From Straminergon stramineum (taxonomy: Eukaryota; Streptophyta; Bryopsida; Hypnales; Calliergonaceae), in NCBI GenBank assembly GCA_963920665.1, contig OY987269.1, positions 498,501 to 562,500 of the forward strand: DNA of 64,000 bases, given 5' to 3'. The translations under genes and the position numbers were made by a program. Positions within the stretch are counted from its first letter, which is position 1, and each line of letters opens with the position of its first letter. Shown here one piece after another: positions 1 through 10,643 of this stretch. Below the pieces are notes generated by a model that was given only the letters and a program-made list of their open reading frames with translations, did no database searches and was not told where the DNA came from.

Positions 1-696
1 CAATGTCTTTAGTGTGGACTTCTACAGGTATAGACGTGGAGATCTTAACAAAGTTCATGGAAGTACAATTGAAGTAGAAGTTCATTTATAAGATTGGGTC
101 ACTACTCTATTAGTGTGTACAACTTATAATTACAATAATACTAATTATCCTTACTTTTTTCTTGTTTTTGTATCTATTTTTGGTGTAATTATTATATCCA
201 ATTGCGATATTGGCTTCTACACTTCAATAGGAGTAGAAAATTTGAATTAGAAATTCCCAACCATATGTAATAAAAACATGTAGAACTCGGAGGCTCCTAT
301 GAATGAATGAATGACCACAGAATGTAAAATACTTAATTTAAGGCTTAGGAGAATGCAATGGCACATGGAAACTGAAGGATCCTAAATCGTGAGCAAGATT
401 GAAATGGTTGTTATATCCATGTTTGCAATTGCAACAGCACACGAGGTTGCTCTTAACCTTTAACGGATGGACTAGTGAGTATGAAAATGATCTCCAATGG
501 AACTCTGTGATGTGATGTACTTGCCTTTCCCCTCACAAAAATACTCATTTCCGGTATGAGGACTCAGTAAGATCTCTCTCTTGGGAATTGGGACCCAATT
601 TTCAAAGATGGACAATTGCATTTATGTCGTATATTAGAAGTTCTTATCATCCACGGTACAAAAGAAATTCCTTGCGTATTGGATAAAGCCAAGATC
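1..696. other. Noncoding sequence at window start
   Basis: No convincing coding sequence is seen on either strand. The first 250 bases are AT-rich with scattered GAAGT words like those in CACTA subterminal DNA elsewhere in the window. By position it lies inside the hAT-like element that ends at 1153, or in something nested in it. Confidence 0.4.
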
Positions 697-946
697 GCCC
701 TTTTCCTTACACTTGTGGTCGCCTTTACATCCTCAGTCGCCCTGAGTTGGACCCGCAGTCGCCCTGGATTTTGGACCCACAGTCGCCCTCATTTTGGGAC
801 CTGCGATCGCCTAGGATTTTGGACCCGCAGTCGCCCTCATTTTGGGGACCCGTAGTCGCCCTGGATTTTGGACCCGCAGTCGCCCTCATTCCGGTCCCCG
901 CGGTCGCCCCACCTTACCCACACGTGCCCCACCCGCAGTCGCCTGT
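697..946. repeat. GC-rich minisatellite, CAGTCGCCCT unit
   Basis: About ten imperfect units of 20 to 24 bases are built around GACCCGCAGTCGCCCT, alternating GGATTTTGG and CATTTTGGG spacers. The same unit family recurs at 7316-7690 and 9780-10440. Short open frames here are repeat translations, not genes. Confidence 0.8.
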
Positions 947-1153
947 GGTGACGTGGCCAAAGCTTTCTACGTCACTGTTGACAACCCGCTACGTAAGATA
1001 AAATTTTTGGCTGCCCTGCCCGAAAACCCTAAACCCTAATTTCGCGCTCATCAAATTTGTCTCATATATGCGACACTCGTCGTATACGACATGCGACATC
1101 AAACGAACAACTTGACACCCAAACCCCAAAACACGTTCGACAGAACAACCCTG

Positions 1154-2437
1154 CTTCTTCTCCTCGTGAACCTTCTCGTCGAATAGTTTCGCCTTGGCAG
1201 TAGTCGTTCCTGTCTCCCCGAATATGGCCTTTGCCTGCTCCACCATCTTTTTGAGCCTCCTCCGCCATGGATCGTGCGGCTGCGAAATTATCCTTGAGAA
1301 CAAGGAGTTCCGCTTTCGTTCGATCCAACTCCTCCTGTAGTCTCCGGATTTCCGCCTCTTGCCTTCGAGACTCGACTGGATCGAAAATGCAGCCGACTAC
1401 CTTCTTCGGTAGCTCTCTGTCGGGTGGTGCCCCTACCAATTTTACGATCGACAATAGGATCCACCTCTTCAGCTCCCAATTAGCCCTCATATCGCACAAG
1501 ATCTTGACGAGCGGGTCGAACGGGTCGTTGGGATCGGATTTCTCCGACACGATCTTCTCTACTTCCGGTTTTTCTTCCGAAGCTGGGGTGGTCCGAGTGG
1601 GTGGCGTTCCCCACTTGTTGGGAGAGGTTGTTTTCTGTCACTTGATCAATGGCAGATCCGGTTCCTCCTCCTCTGACTCACTATTTTCCTCAGGCTCGGA
1701 ACCGGATTCCATCTCCTCATACGTTTTCAATTCCCTGTACCATAGGAGAGTTTCTTGAGCCTTCCACGCCTTCTCCTCTCTTGCACTGAGAAGTTGGTGG
1801 GAATGGTAGAGGTGAATAAGGTAGGGACACACTGGAGTGGCCCTACTCTTTCCCACTCTACCCACAAGTTGGGCAACCAAATCGGAAATGATCCGGGCCT
1901 AGTCCACTTTCTAGTCTCCCCTCAGAGCACCGAAAATAGTGTTGGCGAGGGAGATGGTTACCCTCGTTGGCTTTTCCGGGTGCAAGACCAGAACTAAAAA
2001 CTTGAGTAGTCGGCGTTGTCACTCATCGATGCAGTCCTCCACCGCGTATCCGTCCTTTGGGTTCATTGCACCCTGGAACTTTCCACGGCAGAACTCATCC
2101 TTTTGGCTCGCTATTCCAAGCCCTCCTGCTCGGAAACTATAGACTGCTCTCCAAACGTTTTCCATCCACAGATGCGGAATAGCTCTTAGAGTGTTGTCAA
2201 ACTCATTGGACAGCTTGCCCAAGAGTTCTCTCACTATGGACTCCTCTCTGAAGCCCCAGGGTTTCTCCACAAACCCTAGGCAATCCATGGAGTTTAAATC
2301 CTCCATGAGTTGGGACTTGGCCGGTTCAGCGGAGGGAACAATCGGAATTACTTTTCGGAGCTTTACCTCCACTGAAGATGTACCAGCCTGTCCGCCTCTT
2401 GCTCTCCTAAGTTGTGGCATGGACACGGGTGAGTGCA
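1154..2437 (-). pseudogene. Gag-like ORF of retroelement-like family, copy A, disrupted
   Basis: The minus strand encodes a protein closely related to copy B (35970-37658) and more distantly to copy C (23242-25214). Shared landmarks are MPQLRR near the start, SLANTIFG, VCPYL.HLYHS, an acidic tract, then a coiled-coil-like EAEIRRLQEELDR region and GETGT...AKLFDE. The gene is broken by a TAG just upstream of the VHSPVSM region, a TGA where copy B has Trp (DEW), a TAG in GD*KVD, and a TGA after PLIK. It is cut at HEEKK by the hAT-like insertion. I do not recognise the family with certainty; it resembles gag or the putative plant transposon protein domain. No reverse transcriptase or integrase is visible nearby. 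Confidence 0.6.
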
Positions 2438-2937
2438 CTTGGAACCCTTTCCGATTCTATCTCGCTTTCTCTCCTAGCCACACGTCTTGTTCTCCCTTTC
2501 TCTCGCCGATCTCAACCAGAAAGCTAAATTATAATGCTCACACTCACAAACCCTTGCAGCAAACACTGACACGGAAAACTAAATGTCAGGCACAGACTGC
2601 AAACACAGAGCATAGAGAGCGCTTGGAAAGTGAAAATGAAAAAGAGTTTGATCTGGGTAGCCCAGCTCTTTTATAGCCATTGGACTCCCTGCCACCTCAT
2701 CATGACCCGTTCTAGATCCGGTCCCTATATGGTATCCGGTCCATCACCTATCCGGTCCGACATCCGCTCCTATCCGTTCACTCTCTAGGACCAGATTCAG
2801 AGAATCACCTCACTATCTCATTTTCCTTTCTTATTTTCGACCTAAATGGTTCCGTAGCTAATTCCGGATACTTATCTTTAGTTTTCGGTTAGATTTCCTA
2901 GGTAAACCAAAAAAATTGACAGTTCCACGTTGTCACA
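2438..2937 (-). mobile_element. 5' leader or LTR-like end of gag-like element copy A
   Basis: This CCGGTCC-rich, TATA-containing leader aligns with 37659-38141 of copy B. On the minus strand it starts TGTGACAACGTG, against TGTCACAACGTG in copy B, followed in both by a T-rich stretch and GGTTTACC. A 5'-TG start suggests an LTR, but I could not find a second matching LTR for either copy. Confidence 0.5.
2664..2680 (-). promoter_or_regulatory. TATA box of gag-like element copy A
   Basis: The minus strand reads GGCTATAAAAGAGCTGGG, about 240 bases upstream of the MPQLRR start and about 260 bases inside the element edge at 2937. The matching position in copy B (37867-37884) has GTATAAAAG, so the element is conserved within the family. 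Confidence 0.5.
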
Positions 2938-3759
2938 GGCGTCTCCGACCACGCTTCTTACCTCCTCCATGTCCTCGAAGGCCTCACCACGTGGGAACAG
3001 TGCGCTTCACTCTCGTTACTTTCTTCATGGGTTTAGGATTATTTGGGTTCTCTACCTTCCCCAATTCTAAATCACTGGAACGCAAGCACACAACAAAATG
3101 TGTGAAGAAAACAGAAAGTGAAGGCCTATTGTTTTGAAGCCACATACACTCATCCTAATCAGTGGATAGTCTAATACACAAGAGCGAAGTTTGCAAGATG
3201 GTCGCAGATGAAGTGAACTCCCACATTAGGGTTTGGGCATACATAGGCTTCCAAGAGGGTACTCATGGCCCCCTCGAATAGGGAGTTCCACGTGGCCCGC
3301 TTGTGTTTGCAGTCATTGGTCCCCTTTGACTGCAACGTTGCTGGAGTGCAATTTCAGTATGACAGATGGAGTCACGCTTAAGTCACGAGATAGAGAAAAA
3401 TACTCATGTTCAAGTTCACGACAACTACGCAAAACCTAAGGAACAAAATGGCGGCTGAATTTATTGAACTGAATTAGGAAACCCTAAATCAATGTCCCAT
3501 AAGCTTCTTAGAGGAATTCTGCGGAAAGAGTTGTGACTATGACTTGTGGACAACAGGTAGGATGGAAGCTAGTCGCATAAGGGAAGGGTCAGAATGCACA
3601 AGCTACAGAAAGTGGACCTCATAGTTACAAAAGAAGCGACTCATACGATTGAGAGAAATGACAGATGTAGTCATAAGTACGTGAGGGAATTGTAGTAGGT
3701 CAAAAATAAGCGAGGGAATTGTAGAAGAGCAAGGGTGGTTGTACAAAAGTATCTTACAA
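2938..3759. other. CACTA 1 internal sequence, no clear gene
   Basis: This lies between the edge of gag-like copy A and the surviving TnpA-like exon. By comparison with CACTA 2 it should be the first intron and remains of exon 2 of the TnpA-like gene, but no confident exon is recognisable. Part of it (GGTTCCACGTGG context near 3285) resembles 31270-31290 in CACTA 2. Confidence 0.4.
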
Positions 3760-3999
3760 TTGTTTTTTCGCGTGGAGTATAGGTTCGATTGCCTTGTCAA
3801 CCTTAGCCATCCTCGCGTCTTGGAAGAGCTCATACTTAGTTTTTAGGTAAGGAAGGCTTTCCAGCTCGGATTCCATGTCGCTGAGTTCCACATCGATGTT
3901 GCTGCCCCTATTGCTTCCAGCACTATCTGCTACAAGTAACTTTGTCACCGAGTAAGCGAAGTTCCTACTCTTCCAGTCTACAGGAGCGCATGGACACAT
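3760..3999 (-). pseudogene. TnpA-like gene, first exon fragment (CACTA 1)
   Basis: The minus-strand peptide ends KTKYELFQDARMAKVDKAIE followed by PILHAKKQL. It matches KTEYELFRDKLVAEMQKALE then PALLALKEL of the CACTA 2 exon at 31750-32058. Both exons stop at the same place before a good donor: CAATT|GTAAGA here and GAATT|GTGAGT there. The rest of the gene (Transposase_24-like, FCP1-like and DUF8039-like exons in CACTA 2) should lie further left but has been displaced by gag-like copy A, so only this fragment is visible. Function is inferred from the CACTA 2 homologue. Confidence 0.6.
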
Positions 4000-5169
4000 T
4001 CACCAAGCTCTCGGGAAGCAGGAGTGATCCTGAGCAGCACTTCGCCGCCTCCCTGCAAGAAAGTAAACTGCAATAGACGACGCTCAAACAGGTTTGGGTT
4101 CTTCACTTACAGTTGCAAGTAGAGACTTGGGGGATATGACGACGGAAGCCCATTTTGACAGTAGCTATTTAATTCCTTGATTTTAGAGGTACCTGGGATA
4201 GCCAACGGAGTTAACAAGAACCAACTCCTCTCATCTTCCCCCGATCTCGAATTCATTGCCTTCTATAGCTTTTCAATGATTGTCTCCCGACTGATGATTA
4301 GGCCTACAATTGTAGCCTGATACTACATTTTCTGAGGTCTGCATTGAAATTACTAGCCTTGAATTAGTCCTCTGTCTACGGGGTAGGGAAGCTCAATGTA
4401 CAACACAAGGTCCAAAACTTTGGCACAACTTAGAGAAGTCATTTAGAAGTGATAACATTGACTTCATCACTGAGTCTTGACTTCTTGAAGTCATTTGTGT
4501 CTCACGTAAGGATGATGAAGACTAGTAAATGACTAATGTTAGTCGTGTAGAAGTTGAAGTGAAGGGCCAAGACTTGATATTTTTTTTCAGTCCTTCTCCC
4601 CTCAGTTAGACACATTTCGTTCAGCCAAGCTTCGTATACATCTCTAGGTGCCACATTTTTAATCCAATTACCGCTCTCTATGGACATGACTGAATTTGAT
4701 GTGAAAATTATTTGGAATCATGGACATCACATGTGGTTTCATAGGACTTCTTGGCACGTCCTTCATCGCGTGTCACGAACGAATAAGTACGGAGAGGAGC
4801 TCTAAGTCATGTACTGGACACGGGAAGACTTCTACGAGCATTCAGCCATTGTTGATGGCCTACCTTCATGTATTCATTCGTGTTCACTGTGCGTTAGGTT
4901 CTCTTAAGACTTGAACTTCATTTTGTCCTCACCCTAGAATATATAATTGGGAGTGCCTTTCTAAGATTTCTATGGGTGGTCCAGATGTGTGGACAAGTAA
5001 GAGAAAGTCCACTTCCTCTTTCGGGCAGTTCAGATATGGGAAGCAACAAGTGTTGGACTTTTAAGAGCACCAAACATGTAGGTAGCCTACACACACAGCC
5101 ACTCAGTATTTGTAGTGAGTTCAGTTGAAGCCGCTAGAGTGGTACAAGGACGCATCACCCTTTAGTACA
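4000..5169. promoter_or_regulatory. Divergent intergenic region of CACTA 1
   Basis: This 1.1-kb gap separates the minus-strand TnpA-like gene from the plus-strand tnp2 gene. It carries repeated AGTCATT, GACTTC and GAAGTCATTTGTG words, notably at 4436-4502. Such words also crowd the subterminal regions of both CACTA elements and are plausible transposase binding sites. A bidirectional promoter is expected from the layout, but no core promoter is obvious. Confidence 0.4.
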
Positions 5170-5655
5170 ATGCTAAAGCATAGAGTTTTAAAGGCCACGC
5201 CCTTGTTTCGTAGGAAGAGGCATAGAATTTTCACTTCTGATTTTGATGAAGAAAGAGACGTCTTCAACGGACCATCTACCCTTAGTTCCATCAGTGGAGG
5301 CTCCACTTCCTCAACCGTGGTGGAAACTGGAAGTTCAAGGAGGGAGCCTTTGATGCACGCTACAACCGTAGGCACATGCACTTGTGGTACGGCCATACTT
5401 TGTGAGACAAAGCCTGAATGTGCTTCTAATAAACCTGAAGTGTCTTATGTTAGTTAGAAATTGATTTCTTTCAAGGGAAAAATCAGTTTCCGCTATATGG
5501 TAGAGGAGGCTCTCAGTCCTGGCTATATGACATTAGTAGAGCAAGACAATATGTCCAATGCAATAAAAGTAGAGCAACATTCCGAAGAGCTAGCAGGAAG
5601 TGAGGAAGCAACCCCTATTTCAACGAAAAGGAAGTTTTCAGTGGCCCACATGTAA
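5170..5655 (+). pseudogene. tnp2 gene, N-terminal exon (CACTA 1)
   Basis: The ATG at 5170 opens MLKHRVLKATPLFRRKR then TSDF, matching MPKRRVLRAAPLHYRKR then TSDL encoded at 33792 in CACTA 2. A later segment, ISFRYMVEEALS, matches SSFRDRVEQALS there. A TAG at about 5455-5457 separates the two parts. The start is chosen because it is the conserved Met; an earlier in-frame Met (5125) lacks a counterpart. This is the family-specific N-terminus before the recognisable tnp2 domain. Its function is unknown. Confidence 0.55.
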
Positions 5656-6390
5656 CGTCTTGAAAAGTAATAAAAAGGGGGGGAGGGGGGTGCGCCATTC
5701 CCTTCTGATGCATTGTCTTGACAATTTCTGCTATTTCTCTTTCTGGGCTCAAATCTGTCTTCCTCTATTGTGGTTTGCATCTGCTGTCCAAGATACATAT
5801 GCATCACAGGAAGCACATGGCTTTGTAAACTTTTTGTGAATTGACATGGACCTTGAACTTCCATGATAACTTCATATACATGAATTGCCCGCACTTAAAG
5901 TCACAAGGACAAACAAGGGGCATATTATAGTCATTCCGAAGTGCATAAAGACATTTTGAAGTCAATAGGAAGTAACGTTTTCCATGTGTGTAGTCATTTT
6001 CTAGCGAATCCAGTCATATTGAAGTAGAAGCGTCATCCAATTGGAACCCAAACCCTCTGTAACATTATAAATCCTCAATATGGGCATTACTAACTTTGCC
6101 TACATATCCTATGCATCAACGTTTGATGAGATGGATTGTTATTCTCAACAAATATGGTTCTTGGAAGATTGCCACTATTAGACAGTCGAAGACAGAGACT
6201 ACGTGATGACCGCCTGTGGGTGCGAGAGCTGTAGAGGGCAACAAAGAACAATGTGTCAAAACTACATTGTCCATCCACTCAGTGCTAGGGTAGATGTCGA
6301 TTGTTAATTTGGAATGTACGCATACACCTCATCCGCCATGGTAGAGATCCAAAATCACGAATGTGGAGAGGACCAGGCCCTTGAGATTTT
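5656..6390. other. Intron of tnp2 (CACTA 1)
   Basis: Noncoding sequence between the N-terminal exon and the tnp2 domain exon, with GAAGTCA words as in other CACTA introns. The exact splice sites were not fixed. Confidence 0.4.
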
Positions 6391-6953
6391 TTGGACAAAG
6401 AGTGGGAGAAGCAATTTCGGGAACCAATTGACGAAGTAACAGTGGAAGTCTCTAGTCACGTGGATGCAAGGGGGCAGGTTCAAGAGGTAACTACAGAAGT
6501 TGATGCACACATGGATACACAAGGCATGCTACAACAAGCATCAAGGCCAGTGGAAGACCATGAGAATTTAGAGGAAAGAATTGCCCGAGAAGTTGCCGAT
6601 GCTTTTGCTGTAGTCGACTCCCTTCATCAAGAAAACGTCGAAGGAGGTCCAGATGGAGGTGAAGACATTGAAGAATGTGGTGGCATACCCTTGGATGAGG
6701 ATGTAAGTGACCCTAGTTTTGATGCCATTGTAGTGGATGAGTATTAGGAAGCCTTATACAATGGGTGCAGATCTAGCAAGTTGGCGGCTACCGTGTTGCT
6801 CATGAACCTCTACACCATCCACGGTGTGAATAATCACTGCGCCAATGAACTATTCAGTCTCCTACACCTCCATCTCTTGCCGGAGAAAAATACGTTGCCA
6901 AAACATACCTTTCTGTAAAGACACTTACAGCAAAAGTGGGATTGACATACAAT
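6391..6953 (+). pseudogene. tnp2 transposase, N-terminal part of domain (CACTA 1)
   Basis: An acidic coiled-coil-prone stretch (EDHENLEERIAREVADA) leads into YNGCRSSKLAATVLLMNLYT, then ANELFSLL and LPEKNTLPKHT. This is the standard start of plant CACTA tnp2 (YPGC..FSKL..LV.LL..K and ..LL.LL...LP..N.LP). One TAG lies at 6745-6747 just before EALYNGC. The exon is cut at 6953 after LTYN by the hAT-like insertion and continues at 10644 with SIDACERGC. Confidence 0.75.
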
Positions 6954-7315
6954 CATGGTTGTTCCGGCGGACAGTTCGACAACACGACGAACACGACGTC
7001 CAACACGTCAAGTAGACCCTCTTGTCCGTCTAATAGAGTCAAACTTAGCTTTGACTTTTTTTTTAAAATTCACCCTGCCCGTGAGGCCACCTGGATGCCA
7101 TGTGGCAAACACGTGTCTTCTACGTGGCATCCTAAAGGGGCGCATGTGGGTGTGGGCGACCTCGGGTGTGGGTGACCACGGCTATAGGCAATTATAGATA
7201 GGGTGACTTCGGGTTCACGCTGCTAGGCGACCGTGGGTGGGAAGTACTTGGTGACTTGTGAGGCAAAGACATGAAGTCGGAGCCTAAAGAGAGTAATGCC
7301 TCACAAATACCCGCA

Positions 7316-7690
7316 AGCGCCTCAAAAGACCTGCAGTCGCCCTCTAGAGGACCCGCAATCGCCCTACCCAGAACCCTCAGTCGCCCTCTCCAAGACCTAC
7401 AGTCGCCCTCCAGAGGACCCGCATGCGCCCTTGGACTCGCAGTCGCCCCAGGACCCGCTGTCGCCCTGTCCAGGAACTCCAATCGCCCTGTCCAGGACCT
7501 GCAGTCGCCCTAGGACCTCCAGTCGCCCTGTCCAGGACCTCCAGTCGCCCTGTCCAAGACCTGCAGTCGCCCTGTCCAGGACCCACAGTCGCCTTGTCCA
7601 AGACCTACAGTCGCCCTGTCCAAAACCCGCAGTCGCCCCTAGACCCACAGTCGGCTTGTCCAAGACAAGTAATCGCCTGTGGACCCGCAG
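7316..7690. repeat. GC-rich minisatellite, CAGTCGCCCT unit
   Basis: About 16 units of 20 to 24 bases carry the consensus TCCAGGACCTGCAGTCGCCCTG. Because many unit lengths are near multiples of three, all frames stay open for long stretches; the resulting proline/arginine/serine peptides are not credible genes. Confidence 0.85.
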
Positions 7691-8590
7691 TCACCCTACC
7701 AGACCCGAGGTCACCCCCCACCCGAAGTCACCCCCCAATTTACCAAATTGGACTCAACAACAACAAGACTCGAACTCGCCCTCACTCGCGGTCGCCCAAG
7801 ACCCGAGGTCGCCGTCCATTCCACCAAATTGGGCTCAACAACAACAAGACTCGAACTCGCCCTCACCCGCGGTCGCCTATGACCCGAGGTCGCCCCCCAA
7901 TTCACCAAATTGGGCTCAACAACAACAAGACTTGAACTCGCCCTCACCCGCGGTCGCCCAAGACTCAAGGTCGCCCCCCACCCGAAGTCGCCCCCCATTC
8001 CACCAAATTGGGCTCAACAACAACAAGACTGAACTCGCCCTCACCCGCAATGGCCCAAGACTCGAGGTCGCCCCCCACTTCACCAAATTGGGCTCAACAA
8101 CAACAAGACTGAACTCGCCCTCACCTGCGGTCGCCCCCCACCCGAAGTCGCCCCCCATTCCACCAAATTGGGCTCAACAACAACAAGACTCGAACTCGCC
8201 CTCACCCGCGGTCGCCCGAGACTCGAGGTCGCCCCCCACCCGAAGTCGCCCCCCAATTCACCAAATTGGGCTCAACAACAACAAGACTCGAACTCGCCCT
8301 CACCCACGGTCGCCCAAGACTCGAGGTCGCCCCCCATTCCACCAAATTGGGCTCAACAACAACAAGATTTGAACTCGCCCTCACCCGCGGTCGCCCGAGA
8401 CTCGAGGTCGCCCCCCACCCGAAGTCGCCCCCCAATTCACCAAATTGGGCTCAACAACAACAAGACTCGAACTCGCCCTCACCCACGGTCGCCCAAGACT
8501 CGAGGTCGCCCCCCATTCCACCAAATTGGGCTCAACAACAACAAGATTTGAACTCGCCCTCACCCGTGGTCGCCCAAGACCTATATTCAC
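7691..8590. repeat. GC-rich higher-order tandem repeat
   Basis: Units of roughly 90 bases carry CCAAATTGGGCTCAACAACA (a short CCAATT..AATTGG palindromic core plus CAACAACAACAAGA) followed by CTCGCCCTCACCCGCGGTCG and CCCAAGACTCGAGGTCGCCC. Some units are combined into about 180-base repeats, clearest at 8236-8560. Roughly nine units are present. Confidence 0.85.
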
Positions 8591-8798
8591 CTCTATCTTA
8601 AAGTCACGTCAGTGCAGGAACCAACATACCACAAGATGTGAGCCATCTCCAACTCTAATGAAGTCAAGCTTAATTGCATCTTCTTTACACTATAATTGAC
8701 ATGTCCTTCAATGCTCGTAGTTAGTTAATACTATAGAATTAGTCTATAAATACAGAAATTTTAGTATGACTAATTAGAGAAATTGAAGAGGGTTTTCC

Positions 8799-8835
8799 AA
8801 ACCCTAAACCCTAACCCTATACCCTAAACCCTATA
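8799..8835. repeat. Interstitial telomere-like run
   Basis: Five adjoining CCCTAAA / CCCTAA / CCCTATA variants, i.e. degenerate plant-type TTTAGGG on the minus strand. Shorter AAACCCTAAACCCTAA motifs occur at 1024-1039 and 10506-10521 in the hAT-like right ends. Confidence 0.6.
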
Positions 8836-9143
8836 GAAAAACCATGGACCTTCTCCATGTATGCGAGTCCAAAAGTAATGTACTTCTATTTTTTAGGATG
8901 GATAAAATGACACACACATGTGAGTTGCTTTTCATTATATGTCGTAAAAATGTTTGAACTCTTAAACCTTGTACTTGTATGATAAAAACCATTCAAAGTG
9001 TCATTTCCTAACTTTTTAATCTTCAATAAATTGAATATTCATTCACCCCTTCAAATGTGTTTTAAATCCCCTTGATGTATCAAGGGGAGGACTATATTGA
9101 AATTCCTATGTTGGAGGATGGAAAATGAAATGATGAGGAGAAG

Positions 9144-9612
9144 GGCTTCCCCAAGTCTCCATTTCGTAAACCACTTCTTATGTAGATAAAAAGATTTCTT
9201 CTTCATGCATCCCACAATGTTAGTATTTTTTTTGTACATGGTTTCCTCCAAAAGGGAAGGTCTCCTCTCAATATACTCCCTCCAAAAATTAAAATATGAA
9301 ATGGTCATGTTGAATTTGACATGAGCATGAGGAAAAAAAAAATGTCAATTAGAAGAGCTTCCCCAAGTCTCCATTTCTTAAAACCACTTCTTATGTAGAT
9401 AAAAAGATTTCTTCTTCATGCATCCCACGGTGTTAGTATTTTTTTTGTACATGGTTTCCTCCAAAAGGGAAGGTCTCCTCTCAATGTACTCCCTCCAAAA
9501 ATGAAAATAGGAAATGGTTACGTTGAATTTGACATGACCACAAGGATGGATGAAGGAGAAATGAAATGTTAGGAAAAAGGGCTTTCCCAAATCTCCACTT
9601 CCTAAACCAATT
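9144..9612. repeat. Tandem duplication, unit about 213-222 bp
   Basis: Unit 1 starts at 9144 (GCTTCCCCAAGTCTCC), unit 2 at 9357, and a truncated third at about 9580. The two full units are highly similar, including TTCTTCTTCATGCATCCCAC and a T-run before GTACATGG. Small minus-strand frames through it are not supported as genes. Confidence 0.8.
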
Positions 9613-9779
9613 TGCTTTCTTTATTACTTAATTAACTTTTGATCACTTAGTATTGAATGCCTTAGTTTTAGGATTTTCTGAAGTTATTCCTAAGAAAAGG
9701 GGGGAGCGGTACTTGAAAAGTTTGAACGCCTTCCCTCCACTTTGTAAGGGGGGAAACTCAAACTCATATTTTCTGGCGC

Positions 9780-10440
9780 CCCTAACCCACGGTCGCCCCA
9801 TACGCAGCCGCCTCCATCGTCATGAACTAGAAGACTTCTTGAGTCTAAGACCTACAATCGCCCCATTAGTCGCGGTCGCCCAAGAAATGACCTGTGGTCG
9901 CCCCCCTAAGCCCCCTTCTACCCGCATTTACCCCCCCTAGACCCGCACTCACCCCCCTAGACCCGTAGTGGCCCCCTTCTATCCGCACTCGCCCCCCCTT
10001 GGACCCGCACTTGCCCCCCCTGGACCCACACTCGCCCCTCCTGGACCCGCACTCGCCCCCCCTGGACCTGCACTCGCCCCCCCTGGACCCGCACTCGCCC
10101 CCCTCCCTCGACCTGTAGTCGCCCTGGATTGGACCTATAGTCGCCCCGGATTGAACCTGCAGTCGCCCTCATTCTAGGACCCAAGGTTGCCCCATCTTAC
10201 CCGCACGCGCCCCACCCGCACTCGCCCCCCCTACTCGACTTGTAGTTGCCCTGGATTGGACCCGCAGTCGCCCCAGATTGAACCCACAATCGCCCTCATT
10301 CTAGGACCTGCAGTTGCCCCAGATTGAACCCACAGTCGCCCTCATTCTAGGACCTGCAGTCGCCCCAGATTGAACCCGCAGTCGCCCTCATTCTAGGACC
10401 TACGGTCGCCCCACCCATAGTCGCCTATGGTGACGTGGTC
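9780..10440. repeat. C-rich minisatellite with potential G-quadruplex on minus strand
   Basis: Imperfect units of 19 to 25 bases; the densest part, 9930-10110, repeats CCTGGACCCGCACTCGCCCC with runs of five to eight C. On the minus strand this gives regularly spaced G-runs. The later part (10115-10420) returns to the CAGTCGCCC unit with GATTGAACC and CATTCTAGGACC spacers. Confidence 0.8.
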
Positions 10441-10643
10441 AAAGCTTTCCACGTCATTGTTGACAACCCACCACGTAAGATAAAAATTTTGGCTGCCCTG
10501 CCCGAAAACCCTAAACCCTAATTTCGCGCTCGTCAAATTTCTCTTGTATATGCGACACTCGTCTTATACGACATGCGACATCAAACGAACAACTCGACAC
10601 CCAAACCCCAAAACACGTTCGACAGAACAACCCTGCATACAAT

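Larger units (their letters stand above)
1..1153. mobile_element. hAT-like element copy A, right end only
   Basis: Bases 957-1153 match the right end of the complete hAT-like element at 6954-10635 nearly base for base over about 195 bases, including the terminal AGAACAACCCTG. The similarity stops at 1153, where the minus-strand gag-like reading frame of copy A resumes at CTTCTTCT. Copy B of that frame has the same uninterrupted sequence near 36324-36333, so 1153 is a true insertion edge. The left terminus is outside the window. Assignment to hAT rests on the TIR start and 8-bp duplication of the sister copy. Confidence 0.6.
6954..10635. mobile_element. hAT-like element copy B, non-autonomous, minisatellite-filled
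   Basis: The insertion interrupts tnp2 with an 8-bp direct duplication CATACAAT at 6946-6953 and 10636-10643. Removing it restores the reading frame LTYN-SIDACERGC. The ends are imperfectly inverted: left starts CATGGTTGTTCCGG, right (reverse strand) starts CAGGGTTGTTCTGTCGAAC. An 8-bp duplication plus a CAGGG start is the hAT pattern. The 3.7-kb interior encodes no transposase; it consists of GC-rich tandem repeats, a 213-bp tandem duplication and a telomere-like run. A second copy of its right end is at 957-1153. Confidence 0.75.

Noticed and set aside
7296..8372. 358-codon open frame, Pro/Arg/Ser/Gln-rich
   Set aside because: It is a read-through of GC-rich tandem repeats; other frames on both strands are equally open and nothing is conserved beyond the repeat unit.
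7316..8590. CRISPR-like regular repeats
   Set aside because: Repeats are degenerate, adjoining and without unique spacers, and the context is a plant transposon.
9957..10184. Minus-strand Gly/Val/Arg-rich frame
   Set aside because: Translation of the C-rich minisatellite; no start context or homology.
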